DNA of 64,000 bases, from assembly GCA_005804885.1 (NCBI GenBank), contig SYOX01000095.1:1-64000 (forward strand). The letters run 5' to 3'. The DNA is from Pseudomonadota bacterium (GTDB lineage: Bacteria > Myxococcota_A > Bradymonadia > Bradymonadales > GCA-2716585). A program made the translations under genes and the position numbers. The notes under the pieces were generated by a model. That model made no database searches and was not told the origin of the DNA. It saw only the letters and a program-made list of their open reading frames with translations. Position 1 is the stretch's first letter. Each line of letters opens with the position of its first letter. Positions 47,325-55,669 of this stretch are shown here, one piece after another.

Positions 47325-47396
47325 TAGCCCGTAGGGGAATCGAACCCCTGTTACCGGCGTGAGAGGCCAGCGTCCTGACCGCTAGACGAACGGGCC
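47325..47396 (-). tRNA. tRNA-Glu (anticodon CTC)
   Basis: The minus strand folds into a full cloverleaf: acceptor GGCCCGT/ACGGGCT (first pair G-U), D arm with TAGCGGTCAGGA, anticodon stem CTGGC/GCCGG with loop CTCTCAC (anticodon CTC, reading GAG), T arm AGGGGTTCGATTCCCCT, discriminator A. The CCA end is not encoded. It lies 33 bp after tRNA-Gln(CTG) and is probably cotranscribed with it. Confidence 0.95.
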
Positions 47397-47429
47397 ACAG
47401 TCTGTTTGATCTCAAAGGATCATCCAGAA

Positions 47430-47500
47430 TTCGGGGACTAGGATTCGAACCTAGATTGACGAGACCAGAACCCGTAGTCCTGCCGTTAGACGATCCCCGA
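47430..47500 (-). tRNA. tRNA-Gln (anticodon CTG)
   Basis: Minus-strand cloverleaf: acceptor TCGGGGA/TCCCCGA, anticodon stem ACGGG/CTCGT with loop TTCTGGT (anticodon CTG, reading CAG), T arm CTAGGTTCGAATCCTAG. CCA not encoded. Its acceptor arm is identical to that of the tRNA-Gln(TTG) gene upstream, consistent with shared recognition by one amidation or synthetase system. Confidence 0.95.
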
Positions 47501-47547
47501 ACATTCCCTTCGGTTCTCACCTCTCGGCCTCACCGTCGGGACTAGGA

Positions 47548-47576
47548 TGTATAGTCTCACTCGCCCCCCCTGTCAA
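47548..47576 (-). promoter_or_regulatory. Sigma-70 promoter of the tRNA-Gln(CTG)/tRNA-Glu unit
   Basis: Minus strand: TTGACA (47571-47576), a 17-nt spacer beginning with seven G, TATACA (47548-47553). The predicted start lies about 40 nt before the mature tRNA end at 47500. Confidence 0.8.
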
Positions 47577-47624
47577 CCCCAAAAAGTGATGCGTTCACAG
47601 AAGGGGTCGCTCAAGGGGAGAAGG

Positions 47625-47695
47625 TTCGGGGACCAGGATTCGAACCTGGATGAACGGTACCAAAAACCGTTGTCCTGCCTTTAGACGATCCCCGA
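47625..47695 (-). tRNA. tRNA-Gln (anticodon TTG)
   Basis: Minus-strand cloverleaf: acceptor TCGGGGA/TCCCCGA, anticodon stem ACGGT/ACCGT with loop TTTTGGT (anticodon TTG, reading CAA and CAG), T arm CCAGGTTCGAATCCTGG. CCA not encoded. It has its own promoter upstream and is separated from the next tRNA by that unit's promoter. Confidence 0.95.
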
Positions 47696-47731
47696 CCGTG
47701 GCTCAGGCACAAGGCCAAGAGCGCGGCAGTG

Positions 47732-47760
47732 GTTTTAAGGCCCTCGACGCGGGGTGTCAA
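47732..47760 (-). promoter_or_regulatory. Sigma-70 promoter of tRNA-Gln(TTG)
   Basis: Minus strand: TTGACA (47755-47760), 17-nt spacer, TAAAAC (47732-47737), about 36 nt before the tRNA 5' end. It starts in the short gap after the stop of the lipoprotein gene at 47774. Confidence 0.78.
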
Positions 47761-47773
47761 GGCCGCAGTCGGG

Positions 47774-49618
47774 CTACCGATCGCCTTCCATGGAGCGCTC
47801 AAGGCGGACGCCGCTCCAGGTCGCGGTGAAGGGGCTGCGGCTGTCCTGAATGTTCACGAAGCCGTTGAAGACGCCGTCGACGATCTCATCGACCAGCAGA
47901 TCGCCGTCGCGCTCCACCAGGGTCGCCTCGCCGGCCAGCTCCAGCACCGAGTCGATCTCCAGGTTGCGCAGCAGGATCTCGGCAAAGCCGAAGACCGTGC
48001 GGATGACCGAGTCGCAGACCGAGGCGATGTCATCGGCCTCGACGCAGACGACGTCCAGCGGGGCGCAGATCTCGCCGTCGGAGCCCGTGATGCTCTCGGC
48101 CAGCCCCTGGCAGTCGATCCAGTAGAGGATGGCCTCCATCATCGAGCTGGCGTTGCCGTCGGTCAGCACGGGCAGGATCACCTCGTTGAGGATGTAGAGG
48201 ATCAGCTCGCCGTAGCGCAGGTTGACCGTGTGGGTGCCGATCTGGAGGTTGTTGTAGGCCACCACCCTGCCCTGCCACTCGCCCAGGACGATCCCCAGGC
48301 TGGAGTCCGGGTCGATGGCCACCTCGATCCGGCCGCAGTCCTCCGGCGCGTCATCGGCGCAGTTCCACCGCCAGTAGAAGGCCAGGCCGAGCCAGTCGTC
48401 CGTCCCGCGCACCTCGTAGTCCGAGCCCAGCTTGCCGATCGTCAGCGTGCTCAAGACCTCCAGGTGCGTCACGATGTCCCGCAGATCCAGGCCCGCCTGC
48501 CGGATCTGGCGCAAAAAGTCGATGCTGCTGACGAAGTCGTTGATGCCGTCCTCGATGATGTCGTCGAGCCCGAAGACGTTCAGGAAGAAGTCCACGGCGC
48601 CGGCGATGAGCCCGCCGAGGAACTGGCGCACGAGGTTGATGATCTGATCGACGAGGAAGCGCCCGGGGTTCTCGAAGGCGTCGAAGATCTGAAGGAGGAT
48701 CTGGCCGACCGTGCCGGCGTCCTCCAACGTCTCGGAGAAGTCCCAGTGGCTCGTGACCGCGAAGCGCCCCACCGGGTTGAGCGGCAGGAGCGTCAGGACG
48801 ATCTCGGTGCTGACCGTCTCGTCCTCCTCGATGAAGACGTCGCCCACGCACCCGGCGGCCGCCAACTGCCCGAACTCGCCGCGACCGATCGCCACGATCG
48901 TCCACGGCTCCCTGACCGACAGGCCTTCGAAGTGGCTCGTCTGCGAGGGGCCGCTGACCTCGTCCGTGTAGGTCGGCTCGGGCATCCGGCTCAGGGGCCT
49001 GAAGGCGTTGCAGGTGAAGTGGCTGCGCGGGAACACGAAGGTCTCGATGGGGCTGATGTCGTAGACCGAGGAGCCCGCGTTGACGTAGCGGACGTCGAGA
49101 TTGCCCGAGGGCAGATCCTCGACGCTCACCTTGAACTCGACGCTGTTGGCCCCGGGGTGGGTCGCCCGCACCGTGAAGGTCGTCAGCTGCTCGCCGCCGA
49201 TGAAGCGCACCGTGCCCTGGCCGTTCTCGTTCGTCGTCGCCTGGCGCTCCGAGAGCGAGGCGTCCTGCTCATCCTCCAGCAGTTCGAAGTCGATCAGCTC
49301 GCCCTGCACGGGGGCTCCGCTTGCGCGCTCGAAGAGCAGGACGCCGATGGGGAGCTGACCGAACTGGTCCACATCCACCTCGGTCTCGCCGCCGGCGGGG
49401 ATCATGATGCAGCAGCCGCCCTCCGGCGGCGGCGTGTCCGGCGTCCTGTCCGGGTCGGTTTCCACCCGTTGGTTGTCCGCGTAGCCCGTGTGGGTCAGAG
49501 TCGACTCGCCGCACGAGGCCGCCAGCAACCCCAGCACCAGCAAGGCGCCAGCGCGCGCGCCACCGACGAAGGCAAAGGGCTCAAACACGCGCTTCGCGCC
49601 GCTTCCAAAGCCGGTCAT
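47774..49618 (-). CDS. Large lipoprotein with Ig-like N-terminal domain
   Basis: 614 aa, ATG with GGAG six bases upstream. The signal peptide ends with LGLLAASC (Cys36). A short Pro/Thr linker leads to a bacterial Ig-like (Big_1-type) domain: [25 protein letters not shown] and [22 protein letters not shown] (each in part), as found in surface adhesins and in methyl-accepting carriers. The rest (about 165-614) is not recognised; it holds a DUF4397-like stretch ([15 protein letters not shown]), several long hydrophobic helices around residues 320-350 ([21 protein letters not shown]) and scattered cysteines. Surface lipoprotein, function unknown. It lies between the tRNA cluster and another lipoprotein gene on the same strand. 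Confidence 0.75.
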   Translation of the reverse strand: MTGFGSGAKRVFEPFAFVGGARAGALLVLGLLAASCGESTLTHTGYADNQRVETDPDRTPDTPPPEGGCCIMIPAGGETEVDVDQFGQLPIGVLLFERASGAPVQGELIDFELLEDEQDASLSERQATTNENGQGTVRFIGGEQLTTFTVRATHPGANSVEFKVSVEDLPSGNLDVRYVNAGSSVYDISPIETFVFPRSHFTCNAFRPLSRMPEPTYTDEVSGPSQTSHFEGLSVREPWTIVAIGRGEFGQLAAAGCVGDVFIEEDETVSTEIVLTLLPLNPVGRFAVTSHWDFSETLEDAGTVGQILLQIFDAFENPGRFLVDQIINLVRQFLGGLIAGAVDFFLNVFGLDDIIEDGINDFVSSIDFLRQIRQAGLDLRDIVTHLEVLSTLTIGKLGSDYEVRGTDDWLGLAFYWRWNCADDAPEDCGRIEVAIDPDSSLGIVLGEWQGRVVAYNNLQIGTHTVNLRYGELILYILNEVILPVLTDGNASSMMEAILYWIDCQGLAESITGSDGEICAPLDVVCVEADDIASVCDSVIRTVFGFAEILLRNLEIDSVLELAGEATLVERDGDLLVDEIVDGVFNGFVNIQDSRSPFTATWSGVRLERSMEGDR

Positions 49619-49801
49619 GATGGGCTCCGTCCTTTGGGGAGTTGTTCAAGGATCCCCACACCTTGGGAATGCTAGCACAAACCAAGGGGCGGGGGTAGTC
49701 GCTCGCACCTGGAGCAGCGCCATGGATCTATGGATGCGCAGCCTCGCCCCGACGACGTCGGGCGACGCTGTCGGCGGCGGCCATCGGCGGGCGATCAGAG
49801 C

Positions 49802-50392
49802 TTATTGCTGGCCGAAGCCGCGATCCGCGTCGGCCGTCAGCGAGATGATGGCGAAGGTCGCCACCGCCGCCACGACCCCGCCGCCGATCGTCAGGCCGGT
49901 CTTCCAGCCGCTGAAGGTCTGCACCTCGGCGCCCTCCACGTCGGTGATCGCCAGCAGGAGATCGTAATCCGGCGACACGAGCTGGGTGTCGGTCATCGAG
50001 AAGTTGAAGGGCGTCACCCGATAGGCCGAGCCGGTCGTCGTGACCACCTTGAGCGGCGAGGAGGTGTTGACCTTGACCGTCGGACAGCCCGTCGCCGGAT
50101 CAATGTTCTCCGCAGCCTGGGACTCCACCTTGGCCTCACCGCCGTCCGAGGCGCCCTCGGCCGCAGCCTCGGCGATGCGAGGCCCGGCGAGCCCCCCTTC
50201 GGCCGGGTTGGCCGCCACGTCGCAGCCGTCGATGATGACCGCCACGTTGGCTTGCTGGTCGACCCTCGACTCCAGCTTCTCAAGCTGGGGCTTTGAGATA
50301 AAGTACTTGTTGTAGCAAGCCGTCTGCCCGCAAGCGAGCAAGGCACAAATCACGAGAACCGGGGTCATCGATCCACGGCGAAGGCTCTTCAT
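49802..50392 (-). CDS. Small lipoprotein with C-terminal membrane helix
   Basis: 196 aa. ATG 50392 is chosen for its GGAG seven bases upstream and because it begins a proper signal peptide (SLRRGSMTPVLVICALLACGQTAC). The lipobox Cys is followed by YNKYFISKPQLEKLESRVD, a possible short coiled coil, then a Gly/Ala/Glu-rich linker. A beta-rich segment follows (GCPTVKVNTSSPLKVVTTTG), and a hydrophobic helix near the end (LTIGGGVVAAVATFAIISL). No family recognised. Its promoter region holds the inverted repeat at 50499-50529, shared with the divergent gene at 51194. Confidence 0.68.
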   Translation of the reverse strand: MKSLRRGSMTPVLVICALLACGQTACYNKYFISKPQLEKLESRVDQQANVAVIIDGCDVAANPAEGGLAGPRIAEAAAEGASDGGEAKVESQAAENIDPATGCPTVKVNTSSPLKVVTTTGSAYRVTPFNFSMTDTQLVSPDYDLLLAITDVEGAEVQTFSGWKTGLTIGGGVVAAVATFAIISLTADADRGFGQQ

Positions 50393-50498
50393 GCGCTCTC
50401 TCCATCTCCTGACTGTCGCCCGCGAGGTCGCGAGCGGCGGACATCTTAAGGGCATCTACGCCGCAGTGGCAACCCCTGGTCGCAAGTTGTCCGCGGCT

Positions 50499-50529
50499 GG
50501 CAGGTTTGCTCAACGAAGGTAACGACGCC
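50499..50529 (-). repeat. 31-bp inverted repeat, left arm
   Basis: On the minus strand this reads GGCGTCGTTACCTTC, three unmatched bases, GAGCAA, two unmatched bases, CTGCC. It matches the right arm at 51114-51144 in 26 of 31 positions. It lies 107-137 bp upstream of the minus-strand lipoprotein start and faces that gene in the same sense as the right arm faces the gene at 51194. Confidence 0.75.
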
Positions 50530-50551
50530 CTACGCCCCACGAGCGCCCCAC

Positions 50552-50821
50552 GCTCGACGAGCACTCCACGCTCGACGAGCACTCCACGCTCGACGAGCAC
50601 TCCACGCTCGACGAGCACTCCACACACGACGAGCACTCCACGCTCGACGAGCACTCCACGCTCGACGAGCACTCCACACTCGACGAGCACTCCACGCACG
50701 AGGATCGCCCCACGCTCGAGGATCACCCCACGCACGAGGAGCGCCCCACGCACGAGGATCACCCCACGCACGACGAGCGCCCCACGCTCGAGGATCGCCC
50801 CACGCACGACGAACGCCCCAC
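50552..50821. repeat. Array of fifteen 18-bp tandem repeats
   Basis: Fifteen uninterrupted 18-bp units. The first eight are mostly GCTCGACGAGCACTCCAC; the last seven follow GCWCGASGAKCRCCCCAC. Most units contain the dyad GCTCG-A-CGAGC or a relative. The last units merge into the left end of the structured repeat, whose own end (CCCCACGCTCCTCGC) resembles one unit. Since 18 is a multiple of three, the array is open in several frames on both strands; I do not believe any of these is a gene. Not a CRISPR array: no spacers and units are too short. Confidence 0.9.
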
Positions 50822-51094
50822 GCTCCTCGCACCGCCCTTCGGGACGGGCTCGTCGGGTGGGGCTAGAATCTCAGGGTGGGCTGCGCCCTGTCGGTCGCAG
50901 GCCCGCGGGCGGCCCAGGTCGACACCTGGGGGAGCAAAAACTCCAATCCACAGGCCCACTTCGACGCGCTGATCCAGCCCTGCGACTCTCTGACGCCCGC
51001 GCGCCGGCCTGCGCCCAGCGGGCGCAGCCCACCCGCGCATCCAAGCCCCACCCGACGAGCCCGTCCCGAAGGGCGGTGCGAGGAGCGTGGGGCG
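50814..51094 (-). repeat. Structured quasi-palindromic repeat, copy 2
   Basis: 281 bp, nearly identical to the reverse complement of 14626-14912. Terminal hairpins here close with TTC/GAA loops (CCGCCC and GGGACGG at 50832-50847). The central hairpin is GGAG/CTCC (50931-50944) where copy 1 has GGGA/TCCC, and CCAGGT/ACCTGG and CTGCGCCC/GGGCGCAG are kept. One hairpin (50881-50900) has lost one pair. Compared with copy 1 there is a single-base length difference in the middle, so no reading frame is conserved. Confidence 0.85.
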
Positions 51095-51113
51095 GCCCGA
51101 TCGTGACCTGTGT

Positions 51114-51144
51114 GGCGTCGTTACCTTCACCGAGCAACTCTGCC
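51114..51144 (+). repeat. 31-bp inverted repeat, right arm
   Basis: GGCGTCGTTACCTTC, three bases, GAGCAA, two bases, CTGCC, matching the left arm at 50499-50529. It lies 50-80 bp upstream of the start at 51194, where promoter or operator elements would be expected. Together the arms enclose the tandem array and the structured repeat. Confidence 0.75.
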
Positions 51145-51193
51145 GTGGCCGCTTCGCTGGGATCCAGGGTGGTCTTCAACCGAGGGGGGCGCT

Positions 51194-54100
51194 ATGCTGG
51201 CGCGGCGGGAACCCCAGCCCTCGGTGCAAGCCATGCCACGCTCTCCCAGCCTGATCAACCTCTCCAAGATCATCGCGCTCTGCGTCGCGCTCTCCGCCAC
51301 GACCGCGACGGGCTGTCGGACCGAGGGCGAGGTGTTCGTGGCGGAGGTGACGCTGGTCGGAGACGCGACGGAGGGCTATGGCCCTTATGAGGTCTCCGCG
51401 CGGCTCCAGGGGCGCCGAGCCCTTGAGCGGGCCACCCTCTACTGGACCGTGGATGGGATGGAGGAGCCGACGGCGGTGCCAATGTCTCGCGCGGGCGACG
51501 CCATCTCGGCGCTTATCGAGGCGCCGGTGACGCTCGACGAGGAGGGGTTGGAGACGCGGGCGCCCTTCGCGCTCGGGACGACGGTCCGTTACTGGATCGA
51601 GGTCCAGGCCGCCGGATCGGGGCTGGCCAGGGCGCCCTTCGAGGCCCCGAGGGAGACCTTCTTCTTCGTCGTCGGGCCGGCACGCCAGCGGGTGGCCGTG
51701 CGCGGGGTCTCCCCCGAATCGGGGCCAAGTATCGGTGGAACAAGGGTTTTTGTTCACGGAGAGGGCTTCAGGCCGACGGCGGAGGTGATCCTGGGTGGGA
51801 GCCTCGCCGGCGAGGTGAGCTACGTGTCGCCGCACTTGCTGGAGGTGGTGACGCCCGCGGGGCCCTCGGGGCTGGTCGAGATCATCGTGCGCAACCCCTC
51901 GGGCTCGGTGGGGCGGCTGCCGGACGCGTTCTTCTTCGTCGCGCCGCCGACGCCGACGCGGATAGAACCCAATCAAGGCCCGACGCAGGGAGGCACGCGG
52001 GTGACGATCGAGGGGTCGGGCTTCGACGAGGGCGTCGAGGTCAGCTTCGACGGTGAGCCTGGGCTGGACGTCTCTGTCATCGACGCCCAGACGGTCTTCG
52101 TGACGACGCCGCCGCACGCCGCGGGGCTCGTTGATGTGGCGATGGTCAACCCGGACGGTCAAGTCGGTGGGCTCGCAGGGGGTTTTGAGTTCGTGCCGGC
52201 GCCGAGGGTCGACGAGGTGATCCCGGCTTTGGGGCCGATCGAGGGGGGCACGCTCGTCGAGGTGCTCGGCGCCGACTTCCGGGAAGGGCTCACGCTGATC
52301 CTGGATCGCGAGGTGGCCGAGGTGATCTCGGTCGAGGCGGCGCGGATCGTGGCCACGACGCCGCCCCACGCGGCGGGCCTCGTGGACGTCACGGTGATCA
52401 ACCCGGACGGGCAGCGGGCCACGGGGATCGGGCTCTTCACCTACCTCGGGCCGCCGGAGCTGCTGGACGTTCAGCCCGACAGCGGCACGACCCTCGGCGG
52501 CACCAGCGTGGCCTTGATCGGGCGAGGCTTCTTCGAAGGGATGACGATCACTCTGGACGGGCTGGAGTGCGGCCAGGTCGCGGTGGAGGGGCCGACGCGG
52601 GCGCGGTGCGTGACGCCGGCACACCCGCAGGGGGCGGTGGACGTGTCGGTGACCAACATCGACGGCCAGACCGCCACGCTGGAGGGCGGCTTCGAGTATG
52701 TCCCGCCGCCGCCGGAGATCGTCGACATCGACCCCGACCGGGGGCCGGATCTGGGCGGGACGAGCGTGACCCTCGTGGTGCGCTTCGGTCAGAGCGGGCT
52801 GTCGGTCTTCTTCGACGGCCGAGCCGCGCAGGTCGTCAGCGTCGTCATCGAGGGCGACGAGGCGCTCGTGACCGCGATCACGCCGGCCCACCCCGAGGGC
52901 CTCTCGGACGTGATCGTCGTCAACCCGGACGGGCTCCGGGACATTGCGCCGAACGCCTTCCTCTTCGTCGGCCCGCCCATCATCGACGCCATCGACCCGG
53001 ACCAGGGGCCAGACACGGGGGGGCAGGAGGTCACGATCACGGGGCGAAACTTCCTCGTCGGGATGCAAGTGACCTTCGACGGCGTCGAGGCCGAGGTGAT
53101 CGAGGTCGATCCCGTGGCCGGGATCGCGCGGGTCAGGACCCCGGCGCACCCCGTGGGGTTCGTGGACGTGTCGGTGGTCAATACGGACGGGCGCTCGGAC
53201 GTGGCCGAGGGCGGCTACGAGTACATCCTGCTGCCGCCGGAGATCGAGGCCATCGAGCCCGACGAGGGCGCAGTCTGGGGGGACACGGAGGTCACGATCC
53301 GGGGGAGCAGCTTCAGAGAGGGGGTGCAGGTGCTGGTCAACGGCGTGCCCGTCGAGGTCGAGCGCGTCGACGGCGGCACCCTCAGGATCGTCACGCCGCC
53401 TGGGGAGGCGGGGCTGGCGACGATAGAGATCGTCAACCCGGACGGGCAGTCCGACGTGGGCGATTTCACCTACGTGGCGCCGAGCTTCGCGCCCGAGGGC
53501 GGCCTGACGGCGGGGATGACGACCGTGACGATCACGGGGCGGGGCTTCGACGAGGGCACCGAGGTGAGCTTCGGGGGCCTGCCGGCCCTGTCGGTCATTT
53601 TTGTCGCCGAAGACAGGATCCTGGCCGTCTCTCCGCCGAACGCGATCGGCCCCTCCAGCGTCGAGATCCAGACCGGCGCGGGGCTCGGCGGCGTCTTTGA
53701 AGGCGCCTTCGAGTACCGCGTCTTCGCCGAGATCACCGAGCAGGTCGGGCTGCCAGAAGAGCGCGACTGCCTGGCCACCGCCTCAGGGGACATCGACGGC
53801 GACGGCGACGTGGACGTGATCGTCGGCAATGGCGGCTTCAACGGCCTGGGCAACTTCAACATCCCCAACGCGATCTACAGGAACAACGGCGCCGGGACCT
53901 TCACCCGCACCGCCATGCCCCTGGCCGAGAACACCATGGGCCTGGACCTGGCCGATCTGGACGGCGACGGCGATCTGGACCTGCTGGTCCTCAACCTCGA
54001 CGGCCTCAACCGCCTCTACCTCAACGGCGGCCAGGGGGACTTCACCGAGGCGAGCGTGCGCCTTCCCATCCAGCGGGCCAGCTACAACGGCGCAATGCGC

Positions 54101-54907
54101 GACGTCAACAACGACGGCCTCATCGACATCTTCCTGGTCAACACCTCCGAGCCCGAGAACCTCTTCATCAACATCGGCGCTGGCCGCTTCACCGATCGAT
54201 CGAACCTTCTGCCCCCCGATCAGTCCGAGCACGACCACGACTTCACCTTTGGCGACTTCAACGGCGACGGCCAGGCCGACATGGCCATGTCCGTGGACAA
54301 CACCATTGAAAACGACCGCCAGCCTCGCTACGACGCCCTCAACCGCATCTTCTTGAGCCAGGGAGGTCGCTACGCCGCAGCGCCGGTCTCGGACTATGGG
54401 ACGCTCCGGGGAGACTTCCTCGACGTCGAAGCCGGGGATCTCAACGGCGACGGCCTGGACGACCTCGTCGCGGTCGACAACATCGACAACAGCGCCCCCG
54501 TGATCAACCCCCTGACCAACCTGCCGCGCAACGGGATCGTCGTCCTCATCAACCAGGGCCAGGGCCGCTTTGCCCGCGACAACGCCCGCGTCCCACAGGC
54601 CATCCACCTCCCCATGGTCACCGTCGATCTCGTCGACATCGACGACGACGGCGACCTTGATTTGATCGCCTCGGCCTCGGCGCTCATCGGCGATCTCAAC
54701 CCCGACAACCCCCGAGGCCAGCCCAACCGGATCTTCGTCAACCGGGGCGACGGCTTCTTCTCCGACGCCTCAGGCTCCTGGCCCGTCCACCGGGATCTGA
54801 CCTGGGACGTGTCCGCCTTTGACGCCAACGGCGACGGCTCCCGCGACCTCTTCGTCTGCAACTACCTGTCGCCAAACCGGCTGCTCATTCAAACCGCCAC
54901 CCCCTGA
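51194..54907 (+). CDS. Lipoprotein with eight TIG/IPT domains and integrin-like FG-GAP repeats
   Basis: 1237 aa; ATG 51194 has GAGGGG upstream, whereas ATG 51233 lacks a site but would shorten the signal peptide (core IIALCVALSATTATGC, lipobox Cys about 42). An N-terminal beta domain is followed by eight IPT/TIG units, each opening like IEPNQGPTQGGTRVTIEGSGF; the fifth and eighth are divergent. From about residue 855 there are seven FG-GAP/VCBS-type repeats with calcium-loop motifs: DIDGDGDVDVIV, DLDGDGDLDLLVL, DFNGDGQADMAMS, DLNGDGLDDLVAV, DIDDDGDLDLIAS. The fold is that of a surface adhesin or carbohydrate/protein-binding beta propeller on a TIG stalk. First gene of a plus-strand run; 13 bp before the barrel-like gene. 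Confidence 0.9.
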   Translation: MLARREPQPSVQAMPRSPSLINLSKIIALCVALSATTATGCRTEGEVFVAEVTLVGDATEGYGPYEVSARLQGRRALERATLYWTVDGMEEPTAVPMSRAGDAISALIEAPVTLDEEGLETRAPFALGTTVRYWIEVQAAGSGLARAPFEAPRETFFFVVGPARQRVAVRGVSPESGPSIGGTRVFVHGEGFRPTAEVILGGSLAGEVSYVSPHLLEVVTPAGPSGLVEIIVRNPSGSVGRLPDAFFFVAPPTPTRIEPNQGPTQGGTRVTIEGSGFDEGVEVSFDGEPGLDVSVIDAQTVFVTTPPHAAGLVDVAMVNPDGQVGGLAGGFEFVPAPRVDEVIPALGPIEGGTLVEVLGADFREGLTLILDREVAEVISVEAARIVATTPPHAAGLVDVTVINPDGQRATGIGLFTYLGPPELLDVQPDSGTTLGGTSVALIGRGFFEGMTITLDGLECGQVAVEGPTRARCVTPAHPQGAVDVSVTNIDGQTATLEGGFEYVPPPPEIVDIDPDRGPDLGGTSVTLVVRFGQSGLSVFFDGRAAQVVSVVIEGDEALVTAITPAHPEGLSDVIVVNPDGLRDIAPNAFLFVGPPIIDAIDPDQGPDTGGQEVTITGRNFLVGMQVTFDGVEAEVIEVDPVAGIARVRTPAHPVGFVDVSVVNTDGRSDVAEGGYEYILLPPEIEAIEPDEGAVWGDTEVTIRGSSFREGVQVLVNGVPVEVERVDGGTLRIVTPPGEAGLATIEIVNPDGQSDVGDFTYVAPSFAPEGGLTAGMTTVTITGRGFDEGTEVSFGGLPALSVIFVAEDRILAVSPPNAIGPSSVEIQTGAGLGGVFEGAFEYRVFAEITEQVGLPEERDCLATASGDIDGDGDVDVIVGNGGFNGLGNFNIPNAIYRNNGAGTFTRTAMPLAENTMGLDLADLDGDGDLDLLVLNLDGLNRLYLNGGQGDFTEASVRLPIQRASYNGAMRDVNNDGLIDIFLVNTSEPENLFINIGAGRFTDRSNLLPPDQSEHDHDFTFGDFNGDGQADMAMSVDNTIENDRQPRYDALNRIFLSQGGRYAAAPVSDYGTLRGDFLDVEAGDLNGDGLDDLVAVDNIDNSAPVINPLTNLPRNGIVVLINQGQGRFARDNARVPQAIHLPMVTVDLVDIDDDGDLDLIASASALIGDLNPDNPRGQPNRIFVNRGDGFFSDASGSWPVHRDLTWDVSAFDANGDGSRDLFVCNYLSPNRLLIQTATP

Positions 54908-54920
54908 AGCCGGAGATCCC

Positions 54921-55649
54921 ATGCCTTCCACCCGCTCATCCGGCTTCGGGTCGCTGAACAACGGGGCGTTGACCCTCGGGGTGCTGACCCTCGGGGCGCT
55001 GACCCTCGGGGCGGCGATCCACGCCCCGGCGGCCTGCGCCCAGGAGCCCATCGAGGTCGGCGACCACACCCCCTACTCCACCCTCTACACCGGCTCCTTC
55101 CTGGCCCTCGGCGCCTTCGCCGGCCCCTCCCTGACCACGATGCGGACCCTCGAAGGCGCATGGTCGACGAGCTTCGGCGCCTGGGCGCAGCTCAGCGTCC
55201 CGCTCCAGATCGTCGACCTCCAGTGGGCCTACTTCCGAAACGACGCCGACACCACCTTCAGCGACGGCCGCGACCTCCACTTCGGCCAGGACACCCTCTC
55301 CTTCGGCGCCGCCCTCCACCCCGCCTTCCTCCTCTTCCTGGAGTCCGATCCGCTCAACACCATCCTCGGCGGCGCCTACACCCTCGTCGGCATCGACGTC
55401 GAGCGGATCACCGCCGACTTCAAGGGCGGCCGCGGGGTCACCGAGTTCGACCTCGGGCTCCAGCTCGGCGCAGGCTTTGACGTCCCCCTGGACGACTACG
55501 ACGACGGCGGAGCCTTCTGGCTCGGCCTCCAGTACCGCTTCAACGAGTACGCCTTCGACGCCTCGCCCTTGCGGCACCTCGACGTCAGCCAGCACCTCTT
55601 CTTCCTGCGCCTCTCCTACCGGAGAAACGGCCTCCTCATCGCTCTCTGA
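54921..55649 (+). CDS. Exported protein, probable outer-membrane beta-barrel
   Basis: 242 aa from ATG 54921 (GGAG five bases upstream). The signal peptide core is made of tandem 15-bp repeats translating to GALTL-GVLTL-GALTL-GA, followed by cleavage near ACAQEP. The mature part has alternating strands with aromatic girdles (FLALGAFAGPSLTTMRTL, FWLGLQYRFNEYAFD, HLFFLRLSYRRNGLLIAL) and ends in a hydrophobic strand, as barrels do. No specific family recognised. Transcribed 13 bp after the TIG/FG-GAP gene and 20 bp before the lytic transglycosylase gene, so all three are likely co-expressed. Confidence 0.75.
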   Translation: MPSTRSSGFGSLNNGALTLGVLTLGALTLGAAIHAPAACAQEPIEVGDHTPYSTLYTGSFLALGAFAGPSLTTMRTLEGAWSTSFGAWAQLSVPLQIVDLQWAYFRNDADTTFSDGRDLHFGQDTLSFGAALHPAFLLFLESDPLNTILGGAYTLVGIDVERITADFKGGRGVTEFDLGLQLGAGFDVPLDDYDDGGAFWLGLQYRFNEYAFDASPLRHLDVSQHLFFLRLSYRRNGLLIAL

Positions 55650-55669
55650 TCCCCCGCGCCTTAAAAAAC

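Noticed and set aside
50280-50807. Minus-strand frame with hexapeptide repeats (RGVLVE-like) that might suggest a pentapeptide- or solenoid-repeat protein
   Set aside because: It is the translation of the 18-bp array. Other frames and the opposite strand are equally open, the register is six residues, not five, and the 3' half overlaps the real lipoprotein gene in another frame.
50552-50821. Possible CRISPR array
   Set aside because: Units are 18 bp, directly adjacent, without unique spacers; no cas genes in the window.
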